NCBI GenBank assembly: GCA_963978895.1
Contig: OZ022240.1
Span: forward strand, 41,867,268 to 41,931,267
Length of the DNA: 64,000 nucleotides
Origin: Erpobdella octoculata
Lineage: Eukaryota > Annelida > Clitellata > Hirudinida > Erpobdellidae
Direction of reading: 5' to 3'
The position numbers and the translations under genes were made by a program. Every line of letters begins with the position of its first letter. Position 1 is the stretch's first letter. The notes under the pieces were generated by a model. It saw only the letters and a program-made list of their open reading frames with translations. It was not told where the DNA came from and did not search any database. Of the stretch, positions 1 through 12,540 are shown piece by piece.

Positions 1-63
1 ATATAGAGATAAAAAATTTGAAATCCGTCACAAAATGAGCGGAGCGGGTGAGCGAGCGGGAAC

Positions 64-66
<3 letters not shown>
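1..66 (+). mobile_element. Internal piece of a non-autonomous Helitron
   Basis: Positions 4-25 (AAATTTGAAATCCGTCACAA) match, inverted, the block at about 13,835-13,870 that follows a Helitron 5' terminus. They run into GAGCGGGTGAGCGAGCGGG, the minisatellite seen inside the elements at 10.7 and 13.4 kb. The element start lies outside the window. Assignment rests on this shared order only. Confidence 0.5.

Positions 67-113
<47 letters not shown>
67..113. repeat. (TA)n microsatellite
   Basis: Nearly pure TA dinucleotide run of about 45 bp directly after the Helitron fragment. Confidence 0.9.
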
Positions 114-115
<2 letters not shown>

Positions 116-286
116 CATTAGACTACGACTATGATAGGCTCAGAACTCCTTACTTCGGCTCGACTCGACAGCTAGTCTGCTGCCAGATAGGTAATTTTTT
201 GCGAAGTGAAACACTGCGTTGAAATGTTTCAAGAGCCTACAAATAGGATGACTAACTGTCACCACAAGTAACGCAAATATTTATAA

Positions 287-373
287 GACTCTACTAGGAA
301 TCGAACCCACGTGTCTACGGCAACACCGCCTCGCTTAAATGCAAGCGTTCTTACCAACTGAGCCACCGACCAT
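287..373 (-). mobile_element. tRNA-like SINE head (fossil)
   Basis: Read on the minus strand this has an A-box-like TGGCTCAGTTGG and a B-box GGGTTCGATTCC in tRNA spacing, with an expanded variable region. Acceptor-stem halves do not pair and no clean anticodon stem forms, so it reads as a tRNA-derived SINE or pseudogene rather than a working tRNA. Confidence 0.5.
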
Positions 374-375
374 CA

Positions 376-577
<202 letters not shown>

Positions 578-588
<11 letters not shown>

Positions 589-1216
589 AAAAGGAAGTCG
601 GGGTTTGTGTTACGTCACTTATAACTCAAGAACGGCTGAACCGATTTTAGAGATTTTTGATTTATTGGATTTCTCTCAGCTCCTATTAACAGAATAACTA
701 AAAAAATTTGACATTGAATCATGGAGTGGCCCATGGGGACCGCAGTATGTACCCCGGTAGCTATACAGCCTTAACAGTGCGTCCTAGAAAAAAACTTCAA
801 ATGGCAAAGTTGTAGAGCACCCTCTATTTGGTCTTACGGACAAAATAAATTTTCAATTTGGAGTTTGAGTTATCGAGATATACAGATGTTTAATTTTCCG
901 CGACATGACATTTATGCGCAAATGGGGTAGAGCGCATGTTATTAAATTTTCTGACTATTTCATTGTTTACAATTGAAAATCTCACAGAAAAAAATTAAGT
1001 AAATATCTTTTTCAATTAAAATATAAAATAAAATAATTGTTTATGGGCCATAAAAATATTTTCCGTTTTCCATTTGGCATTAACAAAGTGTCAATGCTGT
1101 TCTGTCAATATTATATTTTCGTTCGTTGCAATACTGATCGTTGGTGAAAACTTGGAAAGACGTGATATTGCGCTTGCACGTCGTGATACTGGGCAAATAC
1201 AACAAATATGTGAAAT
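578..1216 (+). mobile_element. Truncated Helitron 5' end (copy A)
   Basis: Begins A|TCTATATATATAAAAGG, the expected TC start after a target A, and then matches 2,078-2,706 almost base for base. It includes the first 45 or so codons of the Helitron ORF (frame of 2,567). Homology stops inside that ORF at AAATATGTGAA, where an unrelated segment begins (1,217). Near identity implies a recent event or an assembly duplication. Confidence 0.85.
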
Positions 1217-2077
1217 TAATGCTCTTTATGATGTTTTTACTTTATAAATAAGAAACAAATATAGAAAATAATTTAACTTGTTGAATAAAAACAATGGTTT
1301 TGCATTTAATTACAACAAAGATAAATTCCTGGAAATTGTTTCAGAGTTTGAAAAATATTAATAAACAGCAAAAAGAAAATGGTTTTTTTCTTTCATTTTA
1401 CTATGGTGCTACTTTGTGAAATACACCACACTACTTGCCATGTTTTAAAACATTTGTTTTAACATTACTAGCCAAACTATGAAAAAGTATTAAGATGTAC
1501 TAACGTGTCCAATTCTGGATGAGATAGAAAATCTAAACTAAAATTTAAAAAAAAAAGTTTATACGTACTTTCTTTGGCATAAACTTGTTCGGATGTCTTG
1601 TTATTAAATTCCTTATATTAAATTCACTGCCAGTGTTGCTTGCTTGAATGTTTGCAAATCTTGAAAGAGAAAATTTACTAACTTCCCATCATTCAATCAA
1701 GCTGTAACTTGAAATTTAGGCTTGCTCTTATTGAGAATGCATTCTATTGAAGTTGAAAAGTGTATGAAAAAACAATTTGTAATTAAAATTTTCAATTATC
1801 TATTTTTAAAACAAAAACAAATCAAATATAATTATATAGATGTTTACTTATATAAATTCAAAAAATGTATTTTAAAAAGAAATTTTTTTGCAATAAATGA
1901 AAACCAGCCAAACTGTTTATATAAAAGAACATGTCCTGACTGAGTGACTGACATATATAATCGACGCCAAGCTAAAACTCCTCATCCTATAAACGTAAAA
2001 TTTGCAACTTAGTTTACTTTATAACGTAAGCGACCACTAAGAAAGGGTTTTTTTGCTCCTGAGTAGATAAAATAGGA
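1217..2077. repeat. 861-bp segment duplicated from about 9,448-10,313
   Basis: This stretch is almost identical to 9,448-10,313, which lies in an intron-like region just upstream (in minus-strand gene order) of the exon at 9,222-9,275. It sits between two Helitron 5' ends. No gene is visible in it; the small ORF at 1,722-1,943 recurs in both copies and looks like chance. The left junction shares about 8 bp (AAATATGT) with the donor site. Confidence 0.85.
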
Positions 2078-2566
2078 ATATAAAAGGAAGTCGGGGTTTG
2101 TGTTACGTCACTTATAACTCAAGAACGGCTGAACCGATTTTAGAGATTTTTGATTTATTGGATTTCTCTCAGCTCCTATTAACAGAATAACTAAAAAAAT
2201 TTGACATTGAATCATGGAGTGGCCCATGGGGACCGCAGTATGTACCCCGGTAGCTATACAGCCTTAACAGTGCGTCCTAGAAAAAAACTTCAAATGGCAA
2301 AGTTGTAGAGCACCCTCTATTTGGTCTTACGGACAAAATAAATTTTCAATTTGGAGTTTGAGTTATCGAGATATACAGATGTTTAATTTTCCGCGACATG
2401 ACATTTATGCGCAAATGGGGTAGAGCGCATGTTATTAAATTTTCTGACTATTTCATTGTTTACAATTGAAAATCTCACAGAAAAAAATTAAGTAAATATC
2501 TTTTTCAATTAAAATATAAAATAAAATAATTGTTTTTGGGCCATAAAAATATTTTCCGTTTTCCAT

Positions 2567-3806
2567 TTGGCATTAACAAAGTGTCAATGCTGTTCTGTCA
2601 ATATTATATTTTCGTTCGTTGCAATACTGATCGTTGGTGAAAACTTGGAAAGACGTGATATTGCGCTTGCACGTCGTGATACTGGGCAAATACAACAAAT
2701 ATGTGAAACGCACCGTTCTTATGACACTTTGCAATATCCACTGATGTTTTGGCAAGGAGAGGATGGATATCACTTCAATATCAAGATGATAAATCCATTG
2801 AATAGTGAGTATCAATATCAATTTATATTTCAACATGATATAATTTTTACACCGTTTGTTTTTTTTTAATTTTCAATCACTCAGTTGATTATAAATGGGC
2901 TCAAACTTCGGAATACTAATTTTAATATTTTTATTTCAGGTGGCGAAACTAGCAAGAAAGTTAGCTCGATGAATTTTTATGCATATCGTATGATGATTCG
3001 TCAAAACGCTGACAACCATTTGCTTCGATTTCGTCAGTTGTTTCAACAATATTGCGTCGACATGTATGTCAAAATTGAAACAGAACGCCTAACTTTCATT
3101 CGACTGAATCAAGCCAAACTGCGTTCAGAGGAGTATATCCATTTACGCGACGCAATCAGCACCGAAGGAGATGCAGCTAACATTGGTCGATTAACTATTC
3201 TACCGGCTACTTACATAGGTAGTCCGCGTCATATGCATGAATATGCGCAGGATGCAATGACATATGTTCGTCATTACGGTCGGCCAGATCTATTCATTAC
3301 CTTTACCTGTAATCCAAAGTGGATTGAAATTGTTCAAATGCTGCTTCCCGGACAAACATCAAGTGATCGGCACGACATCACCGCACGTGTCTTCAAACAA
3401 AAAATTCGGTTGCTGATGAACTACATTGTAAAGCAACACGTTTTTGGTGATACTCGATGCTGGATGTATTCAATCGAATGGCAAAAACGAGGCTTGCCTC
3501 ATGCACACATTCTCATTTGGTTAGTTGAAAAAATTAGACCTGACCAAATAGATGATATCATAAATGTTGAGATTGTTGATCCCGAAATCAATCCAGACCT
3601 ACATGATGTTGTAGTTATGAATATGATTCATGGACCGTGTGGCGCCATCAACCCCCAATCACCGTGCATGGTCGACGGCAAGTGTTCCAAACGTTATCCA
3701 CGAAAATTTACGACAGAGACCATCACTGGCACTTATGGCTATCCATTATATCGACGTCGATCACCCGATGATAACGGTCGAACTGTCACAAAGAAACGAG
3801 TTTTTT
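2567..3806 (+). pseudogene. Helitron Rep (HUH) region, with intron, truncated before catalytic tyrosines
   Basis: The exon at 2,567-2,804 and the frame from 2,940 are in register if a 135-bp GT...AG intron is removed (donor a|GTGAGT at 2,805, acceptor TTATTTCAG ending 2,939). The unspliced frame has a TAA at 2,867. Conserved Helitron blocks follow: KKVSSMNFYAYR, PRHMHEYAQDAM, GRPDLFITFTCNPKW and the HUH motif GLPHAHILIW (H-x-H). Homology stops after RTVTKK (about 3,797), just before the family's two-tyrosine motif. The next conserved block (ICQSDPFAQTLLYSE) is in another frame. The YxxxY strand and some 150 residues are therefore deleted, with a frameshift. The region upstream of 2,567 usual for the family is also missing; TTG at 2,567 is only the first in-frame codon, not a convincing start. 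Confidence 0.85.
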
Positions 3807-5862
3807 TGCAATTTGCCAAAGCGATCCATTTGCACAAACGTTGCTTTACTCGGAGATGCCACGTTATTACACTTGGAACGCTTCATCAAAGAAATTTCAA
3901 CGTCGGAAGCAAGGCAGTGCGGTTCCTGGACATCCGGGTGTGTATTCTACTGATGCTCTTGGTCGTATTTATACAGTTCACCCAAAAAACGATGAATGCT
4001 TCTATTTGAGGTTGTTGTTGGTCAATGTTTGTGGCCCAACATCTTTTGTATCACTACGAACTATCAATGGTGTAGTGTGCCCAACATATCGTGCTGCATG
4101 TCAAGAGCTCAAGTTGCTTGAAAACGATAATCATTGGGACACGACAATGTCTGAAGCAATTATTTCAGCATCTCCAATTCAGATACGCACATTATTTGCT
4201 ATTATAATTTCCACCTGCTTTCCATCAAATCCACGTGAACTGTGGAACAAATACAAAAATAGCATGTCAGAAGACATTTTACATCAAATACGGGTCAGTT
4301 CAACTAATCCCGACCTTGAAGTGAATGAAGAGATGCATAACCAGGCTTTGCTCTTGATTGAAGACATGTGTTACCTGATGTGTGGTAGTTTGTTAGTCAA
4401 GTTAGGAATGCCAGCGCCAGATCGTAGAATGAATGATGCTTTTAATCGAGAATTAGAACGTGAACGTGGCTATAATCGACATGAATTAGATCAATTAGTT
4501 CAATCGAATGTATCCCTTTTAAACCCTCAACAAAAAAAAGTGTATGATACATTAATGAAGGCAATCGATAATGGAAATGGTGGCTTATTTTTTCTTGATG
4601 CCCCAGGTGGAACTGGAAAGACGTTTCTCATGTCTTTGATATTGGCCACTGTTCGTGCGAGATCAGACATCGCGGTAGCAGTTGCTTCTTCTGGAATAGC
4701 AGCCACATTGTTAGAAGGATGCCGTACGGCTCATTCAGCATTAAAATTGCCCTTAAATCTTCAAACTACTGAACAACTAACATGCAACATTGCAAAACAC
4801 TCTGCAATGGCAAAAGTTTTAGTAGCATCTAAAATCATCATCTGGGACGAGTGCACAATGGCGCACAAACGCGCATTGGAAGCACTTGATAGAACACTGA
4901 AAGATCTGCGCAATGACTCGCGACATTTTGGAGGTGCAATGATTTTATTGTCTGGCGATTTCCGCCAAACACTGCCAGTCATTCCAAGATCGACTGCTGC
5001 CGATGAAATTAATGCTTCCCTCAAATCATCATATCTGTGGCGCTATGTGATGAAACTTCAGCTGTCTTCTAACATGAGAGTTGCATTGCTGAACGATCTA
5101 TCTGCTGAAGATTTCTCCATCCAATTGCTCAACATCGGTAATGGCCGTGTTCCTGTCGACAAATCGACCGGATTGATTTCTTTTCCTCCCAATTTTTGCA
5201 CTTTTGTTTCATCGAAAGACGAGCTTATCAATAAAGTGTTCCCAGACATCATTGCTAATCATAAAAAGAACAAATGGTTGAGTGAGAGAGCAATTTTGGC
5301 GGCTAAGAATAAAGATGTGGATGACTTAAATATTCTAATTCAGAATCAAATTTTTGGTACTCTGCATTCATTCAAATCTATTGACTGTGTAACAAATGAA
5401 GATGAAGCCACTAACTATCCAACTGAATTTTTGAACTCCTTGGATGTGCCTGGCTTACCACCGCACAATTTACAACTGAAGGTTGGATCAGTAGTTATTA
5501 TGCTTAGAAATCTAAATCAACCAAAACTATGCAATGGAACGCGTTTGGTTTTAAAGAAACTAATGGTCAATGTGCTTCACGCGACGATCCTCAAAGGAAA
5601 ATTCAAAGGCGAGGAAATACTCATTCCGAGGATTCCTATGATCCCAACCGATTTGCCCTTTGAGTTTAAAAGAATTCAATTTCCGATTCGCCTAGCATTT
5701 GCTATGACGATTAACAAATCACAAGGCCAATCTTTGAGTGTTTGTGGTCTGAACTTGGATAATGCATGTTTTTCTCATGGTCAATTGCATGTGGCGTGTT
5801 CACGTGTCGGCAGACCATCAGATTTATTTGTTTTTTCGCCGATAATAAAACAAAAAACATAG
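3781..5862 (+). CDS. Helitron Pif1-like DNA helicase domain
   Basis: An intact open frame covers the C-terminal helicase of the Rep-Hel protein, in SF1B/Pif1 order: Walker A APGGTGKT (about residues 254-261 counted from 3,841), Walker B IIIWDEC (332-338), GDFRQTLPV (372-380), LSSNMRV, then near the C-terminus INKSQGQSL and HGQLHVACSRVGRPSDLFVF. In the family it unwinds the donor strand during rolling-circle transposition. The frame is open from at least 3,781, and TTG 3,841 is not a natural start: this half should be fused to the Rep part but is out of frame after the deletion at about 3,800. It stops 194 bp before the 3' terminus. Confidence 0.93.
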   Translation, partial: NCHKETSFFAICQSDPFAQTLLYSEMPRYYTWNASSKKFQRRKQGSAVPGHPGVYSTDALGRIYTVHPKNDECFYLRLLLVNVCGPTSFVSLRTINGVVCPTYRAACQELKLLENDNHWDTTMSEAIISASPIQIRTLFAIIISTCFPSNPRELWNKYKNSMSEDILHQIRVSSTNPDLEVNEEMHNQALLLIEDMCYLMCGSLLVKLGMPAPDRRMNDAFNRELERERGYNRHELDQLVQSNVSLLNPQQKKVYDTLMKAIDNGNGGLFFLDAPGGTGKTFLMSLILATVRARSDIAVAVASSGIAATLLEGCRTAHSALKLPLNLQTTEQLTCNIAKHSAMAKVLVASKIIIWDECTMAHKRALEALDRTLKDLRNDSRHFGGAMILLSGDFRQTLPVIPRSTAADEINASLKSSYLWRYVMKLQLSSNMRVALLNDLSAEDFSIQLLNIGNGRVPVDKSTGLISFPPNFCTFVSSKDELINKVFPDIIANHKKNKWLSERAILAAKNKDVDDLNILIQNQIFGTLHSFKSIDCVTNEDEATNYPTEFLNSLDVPGLPPHNLQLKVGSVVIMLRNLNQPKLCNGTRLVLKKLMVNVLHATILKGKFKGEEILIPRIPMIPTDLPFEFKRIQFPIRLAFAMTINKSQGQSLSVCGLNLDNACFSHGQLHVACSRVGRPSDLFVFSPIIKQKT

Positions 5863-6055
5863 TGTATCATAAAGTGCTGGATTGAAGAGAATCGACCCGA
5901 GTTCAACCAATGTTTTTCTAATAAACTATTAAAGTGAACGTTTTTTTTAATATTTGTTTTCTTTTAAACTTATATATAGGATATTTGTTATTATTGTTTT
6001 TTATTGCTTAAAAAATACACTCTTTGAGGTGAAACGAAGTTCGCCGGGTCCGCTA

Positions 6056-6906
<851 letters not shown>

Positions 6907-7185
6907 CTTTCCCAATGTTATTAAAATTAGATGTTACTAACATGGGAAATGTTGAAGGTGATGGAGTATGCAGACTATCTGGAATCCTTTTATTTAAAAA
7001 AAGTTTGAGAAGAAAAAAATTAAAATAAAAAACTGAAATTTAAAAAATTGCTAAAAACAATAAGTTGCTTTAGCGTTGAACAAATTATTTGTATTAACAA
7101 TGAAAACTTCTCTCAGAGGCGTCAAAAGTGCAGCCATTGAAGCCTTTTTACGGCCCGCCATTATGCAGCCAAAAAAATAAAGCAG
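6907..7185. other. No feature seen
   Basis: AT-rich, no open frame of note, no terminal repeats recognised. Confidence 0.5.
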
Positions 7186-7193
7186 TTTTGTTC

Positions 7194-7415
7194 TAAGAGG
7201 AGCTGGTGGCAGAGCATTAAAGCGTTTGCCTGTCGATGGTTAGGTCGGCAGTTCGAGCCTCACCGGCGTCACCAGCGTAACTCCCTTAAACAAGGAGTTC
7301 ACTCGCATTGCTAAAAGGTAGTCGCTTATAAATGGCTGCCTTTGCAAGGACCCTTTCTCGTCTTTGTGCAAGACTTGTCTTGAAAAAGGCGTGCGCTAAA
7401 TCTAAGTAAGAAAAA
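7194..7415 (+). mobile_element. tRNA-derived SINE (copy 1)
   Basis: A tRNA-like head with A-box-like TGGCAGAGCATTAA and B-box GGCAGTTCGAGCC is followed by a body CGGCGTCACCAG ... CGCTTATAAATGGCTGCCT. The body is shared with 14,625-14,790 (CGGCGTCACCAG ... GCGCCTATAAATGGCTGCCT), which defines a family. Transcription by RNA polymerase III and LINE-dependent mobilisation are family knowledge. Confidence 0.75.
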
Positions 7416-9221
7416 AGAGAAATATTACAATATTCTTCTGTACAAGCATTGGTGGATTTTTGTTTTGCTAGCATTTATGGTTTCTTCTTTATTTCCATTT
7501 TTGTTTTTTTTTTATTAGCAATTGTATTTCAACGTTTTTGTATTACAAATGTAGTTTTTTTCTTTCTGTAAGAAATAGTATTTCTTTAAGTAGCAATACG
7601 ATCTATTAAAGCTCAAACAAACAAAAATAATTTTAACTCTACAACTAAAAAAATTGGCTTTGCCGTAGATTAAATAGAAACTAATAAGAAAATTTATACC
7701 AACATCTTATAATGTTAATATTCTGTATTTTAGCTTGCACTTCAAACTTAATACATAACATTTATTTAAATTTTTTCGTTAAAATAAAAAAGTATTGCTA
7801 GGCGCGGATCATGCCTCAAAGTTTGTTTATATTTTATTCATTTAAACATATCTTCTAACGCATATTTTTGGCGTGTTTGGCGTAGATATTCTCAAACGGT
7901 TCGGGCATGATTTTTTATTCACCAGGTTTATCAACCAAACTCACCAAAGCATTTTTTAATTCACCAAACTTTTCCGTCAAGCGTTTTTTTATTCACCTGC
8001 AACCACACTCACCACGGTTTAGAGTTTGGTGAGTCTGATGAATGTGGTTGCAACGTCATTGTTTACATTTCTTTCAAACAACGAAGCCATTTTTAAATAA
8101 CCTTTGCTGAAGTGTGATTCGAGAACTTTATAACTCGCGTGTAATGAGTCTGCATACATCAAAGAACTCATAAAAATGCAAATTCCAGGCATACCCTTTT
8201 ATAATGAGTTCAAAAATGTTCAACTTCCTTTTCAAAAAGTAATAAAAAGTGATTCGATACATTTAAAGTGAATTGTGTTGAATTTTAGACTTTTGCTAAA
8301 TAACTAAGTAGGAAAAACAATATTTCTGTGATATTTTAGAATACTTTAGTACATGATCATGGCTGCCAAGACTGTTTGAAATGACAGAGCAGACTGTGTG
8401 GAAGATGTCAACAAATTATTATCAGAATGTAAATTTTATTTCTGATTTTTATTTATATTAATTAATTACCAAATATAACAATATTTAAATTGCTGGAGCT
8501 GCTAGATAATTCCAATTTATGAAGGTACCTACAAATATTCTAAAGCATGTTACAAGAAGATTGTGCAGTAGACTTGTTAAAAAATATAAAAATTATTTAT
8601 GTAGGATTCATAAGTAATTTTAACTGCCTTTTGATCAAGTTTTTTTAAAACTGTGATCTACAAAACTATTCAAACTATTTAGTTTATTTTGTTTTTAGAT
8701 ATGGAAAGATGTGAAATGCAAAATAATTTTTATCCAGGTTATTATAAAGACAATTCTAATTATTTTACAGGTACGGTTACTGAGATAAATGAAGCCATTG
8801 TATTTCATTGACAAAGCTATAACTGCTAATGATTTCTGGGCCCACTCCTCTTCTTTATACAAAAGAAATTGCTCATGTTTTTGACAATCACAATATGCAC
8901 TATCACCTCTACCTCAACGACATGCAGAAAAAATAGGGTTTTCAATAAAGCTAGTTTTTTATGTATACCAAATTAACTTGCAATAAAGTTATATTGCAAA
9001 ATTTTTTCAAGTTATTTATAGGACATTATTATTCTTTTTTAGAACATCATTTAATAGAATTCAATATTTTTTTATTATTAGCCATTCAGATTAAAATAAA
9101 AACATTAAAAAAAAAATTTTCCATAATCATTTGCTTTTTATTTCAATAAAAAACAATTTGTTTTCAAGTTTGAAAAATATTTTAACACTACTTACCAAAC
9201 TTTAAAAAATTAGTTTCTTAC
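7416..9221. other. Intergenic or intronic, with a MITE remnant and exon-like islands
   Basis: About 7,895-8,055 carries TTATTCACCAGGTTTATCAACC and GGTGAGTCTGATGAATGTGGTTG, inverted pieces of the MITE seen whole at 35.1 kb. Two short plus-strand islands have splice-like borders: 8,386-8,422 (gagcAG|...AAT|GTAAAT) and 8,699-8,770 (tttttAG|...ACAG|GTACGG; reads DMERCEMQNNFYPGYYKDNS). They do not resemble anything I recognise and may be chance. The rest is AT-rich with no signal. Confidence 0.35.
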
Positions 9222-9275
9222 TTTTTAACATATAAAGATCTTTCTAATTCTGCTATTCTCTTCTCCAACGAAGGC
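9222..9275 (-). CDS. Coiled-coil-like receptor-tail exon F2 (54 nt)
   Basis: Acceptor ATAACAG|GCCTTCG and donor TTAAAAA|GTAAGA bound a 54-nt, phase 2-2 exon reading PSLEKRIAELERSLYVK. It is a paralogue of the 57-nt exon at 14,206-14,262, with a near-identical acceptor context, and its IAEL stretch also opens the minisatellite exon at 15,645. Linking it to the Ig gene upstream is inference from strand, phase and spacing. Confidence 0.55.
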
Positions 9276-10740
9276 CTGTTATTTAAAATAAATATTAAAA
9301 ATAAGGCTTTCTAAGTAAAAAAAAATTAAAATTAAGTAGTAAATTAAAAACCTTCAAAAGAGTAACAAACAAAAAATCTACTGAAAACAAATAGCTTTTA
9401 AAAGCAATAAACAAAAACATTTTATCAATTACTTTTCAAATATGTAATTAATGCTCTTTATGATGTTTTTACTTTATAAATAAGAAACAAATATAGAAAC
9501 TAATTTAACTTGTTGAATAAAAACAATGGTTTTGCATTTAATTACAACAAAGATAAATTCTTGGAAATTGTTTCAGAGTTTGAAAAATATCAATAAACTG
9601 CAAAAAGAAAATGGTTTTTTTCTTTCATTTTACTATGGTGCTACTTTGTGAAATACACCACACTACTTGCCATGTTTTAAAACATTTGTTTTAACATTAC
9701 TAGCCAAACTATGAAAAAGTATTAAGATGTACTAACGTGTCCAATTCTGGAAGAGATAGAAAATCTAAACTAAAATTTAAAAAAAAAGTTTATACGTACT
9801 TTCTTTGGCATAAACTTGTTCGGATGTCTTGTTATTAAATCCCTTATATTAAATTCACTGCCAGTGTTGCTTGCTTGAATGTTTGCAAATCTTGAAAGAG
9901 AAAATTTACTAACTTCCCATCATTCAATCAAGCTGTAACTTGAAATTTAGGCTTGCTCTTATTGAGAATGCATTCTATTGAAGTTGAAAAGTGTATGAAA
10001 AAACAATTTGTAATTAAAATTTTCAATTATCTATTTTTAAAACAAAAACAAATCAAATATAATTATATAGATGTTTACTTATATAAATTCAAAAAATGTA
10101 TTTTAAAAAGAAATTTTTTTGGAATAAATGAAAACCAGCCAAACTGTTTATATAAAAGAACATGTCCTGACTGAGTGACTGACATATATAATCGACGCCA
10201 AGCTAAAACTCCTCATCCTATAAACGTAAAATTTGCAACTTAGTTTACTTTATAACGTAAGCGACCACTAAGAAAGGGTTTTTTTGCTCCTGAGTAGATA
10301 AAATAGGAATATAAACTTTTTTCTAAAAAAACATATAAAAAATGATAAGGTACGTGTTTTGCCATTTTTTTTAAATTTGGTTTCTCGAGTTGCAAGTATG
10401 GTGTGGAAAATATGGTTATATGTTTTTTTTTTAAATAACTACCACTCAAAAACAGAAAACGCTATGATTTTGAAATTCAGTAAATAAATTCTATTTGAAA
10501 AATAAAAATACACATGTTTCACTATTTGTTTAATAATTTTGCTTTTGGAACCTCAAGTGTGTAATGGGAAAAAAATTGTTTGCCAAAAAAAACTCAAAAC
10601 CTACATATATCAAATGTTGAAATTAAGTATCTAATTTTTTTAAATAGAAAAACACGCGTTTTACCATTTTTTGAAAAATTGTGTTTCTGGGACTTCACAC
10701 GTGGTGTGAAAGATAGGGTTATATGTTTTTTACAATAACT
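9276..10740. other. Intron-like region; donor of the 1,217-2,077 duplicate
   Basis: 9,448-10,313 is the sister of 1,217-2,077. A diverged third relative of part of it (TTAACTTCACTACCGGTCTGGCTTGCTTG ...) lies at 16,415-16,700, so the segment also contains an interspersed repeat. No exon recognised. Confidence 0.6.
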
Positions 10741-10924
10741 ACCACCCATAGGCGGGAGAACAAGCGGAAACGAGAAAGCGAGCGGGAAAAGGAAAGCGAC
10801 CGGGAAAGCGATGCTGGAAAGAGAGAGCAGGAGCGGGAGAGCGAGAGGGAAAGCAAGCGAAAAAAATGGGAGCACGAAATAAGAGCAATAGAAAATCTTT
10901 AAAAACCCCGGGCAACCCCTCTAG
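10741..10924 (+). mobile_element. Non-autonomous Helitron 3' part with G-rich minisatellite
   Basis: Degenerate GAGCGGGAAAGCGACC-type repeats are followed by AAAAACCCCGGGCAACCCCTCTAG ending at 10,924 before T: the family 3' hairpin plus CTAG. The 5' border is not clear. Confidence 0.7.
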
Positions 10925-11142
10925 TCATAAAATATGCATTAGCGCTGAGATCACGTTCAAGCACATTTCCAAACTTATGCAAATGGTACTACCCAAACTC
11001 GTACTCAACCCAAACCTGACCGGCACCCGAAAAGTTTCCATTTTTAAAGCGAACCGAAATTTTGAAAATCGAGTACCCAAATCCAATGTTCAAAACCCCA
11101 AAAAGCCAAAAAATCGTACCCGTGACATCGCTTGTTGATTAC

Positions 11143-11207
11143 AGGGAATTGATCAGTGGTGTTTTAATGTATACTTGACCGCCCATACTTATATTTTTGG
11201 ATGAGTT
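11143..11207 (-). CDS. Receptor-tail exon E2 (65 nt)
   Basis: Acceptor AAAAATAG|AACTCATCC and donor TTCCCT|GTAATC; phase 0 in, 2 out; reads NSSKNISMGGQVYIKTPLINS. It is a paralogue of the exon at 14,403-14,464 (NSSESISMGGQVALNYLPNP). Both copies are open only in phase 0, and in phase 2 both stop after six codons, so the exon may be an alternative end rather than an internal exon of the phase-2 chain. Confidence 0.5.
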
Positions 11208-11453
11208 CTATTTTTCCTTTTCCTTTACTTTTTTCAAGTTTTTGTTTTTTTAAGTATATTTTTAAATAGAAAATAAAATTAAAAAAACACTAGAAAATAG
11301 TATTCTTTTATATTAATAATTTGAAACAATTTTTCATAGTTTTCTACAACATAAAATTCATTGTTATTGTTACTTACACTGTGAGAACTAACAATTTCTT
11401 TTATTATAAAAAGGCTATGCATAGTTTGAAAACGTAATCATTATTTGTCCTAC

Positions 11454-11549
11454 CATTTCTCCCTTCTTTGTAGTTCTGTTTTAAATTCAATCAGTTCTTC
11501 TTCACTTTTTGTTGATGTTCCTAGAAAACATTCTTTTTTTCCTCTTGTG
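11454..11549 (-). CDS. Charged receptor-tail exon (96 nt)
   Basis: Acceptor GATTTCAG|CACAAG and donor GAGAAATG|GTAGGA; 96 nt, phase 2-2. It encodes a charged, possibly helical peptide with TKSEEELIEFKTELQRRE. Its length and phase equal those of the acidic exon at 54,409-54,504, though the sequences differ. Product unknown; cytoplasmic tail position is inferred. Confidence 0.5.
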
Positions 11550-12540
11550 CTGAAATCATCGTATCTGGTAATAATTCATAAAAAATTACAGATTTTTAAA
11601 TATCAACATGATTTGCAATTGTAGTGCCATCTTACAGCATTATACAAAATTTCAATATGTAAACGTTTTCTTACCTCCCCCTGTAATTATAATTTCAGCT
11701 CAAAAACGAGATACAAGTATAATTTTTAAAAAAAGCAATGGAAGCAAGAAGAACACCGTACAAAATTTGTTTTTTTTTTAAATCCTTTTTAATTTTTTAA
11801 TTTGTTTCTCTACATAAAATTTGTAATTTAAAAAAAAATGAAATTTTAATTGATTTAGTTCTATAATTCACTCAAATGTTGTCCAATTGATCTGAAAATT
11901 TATTGAAATGTGAAATCCGCAGAACAAATGAGCCTACCAAATTTCAATGCCATTGTGAAGATTAAAAATATAAGCTTTTTGAATCAATATGGAATAAACA
12001 AAAATTTTATTATGATTTTTCAATAATAAAAATCAAGTAACTTTTTTTAATATAACCGAAAATTTATGGTTTGTTTTTCTACATAAAAGTTTTAATTTTG
12101 TAATTTTTTAAAAATGTTTTATTGATTCTATTCTATAATTCACTTATATTTTGTCCAATGAATTTGAAAATTCAATAGAATGTAAAGTCCACAACGACAA
12201 ATAAAGCCACTAAGTTTCAACTATATTGGAAAACAGAAAATTTGCTTTTTTTTGAGTGGTATAGGAAATAAATACGACCAAATTAATATAAAAAGTTAAA
12301 AAAAATATTCAGGAACTTGAAAAAAATCTTTTTCCTAATCTTGCAAACATTTAATTGATTCCGCATTCAACGAGAATAATAGTAAATCAAGTTCAACAGA
12401 CACCAAATCAATCAAATTTGATTATCGGTCTGCTTCGGAGGATATTTTGAAGTTGTTTTTTACTTTGTGTTTTTTTTTTACTTTGTGGTTTTTTTCATTA
12501 TTTGATTGTTTTTTTTCCGAACAATGTTATTATCTTAATG
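11550..12540. other. AT-rich, internally repeated, no gene seen
   Basis: Two diverged copies of a roughly 150-bp sequence (around 11,780-11,940 and 12,062-12,215; shared TCTACATAAAA, TTCTATAATTCACT and TTGTCCAAT) suggest an old transposon 5' region. A third fragment of it lies at 6,270-6,290. Confidence 0.4.
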
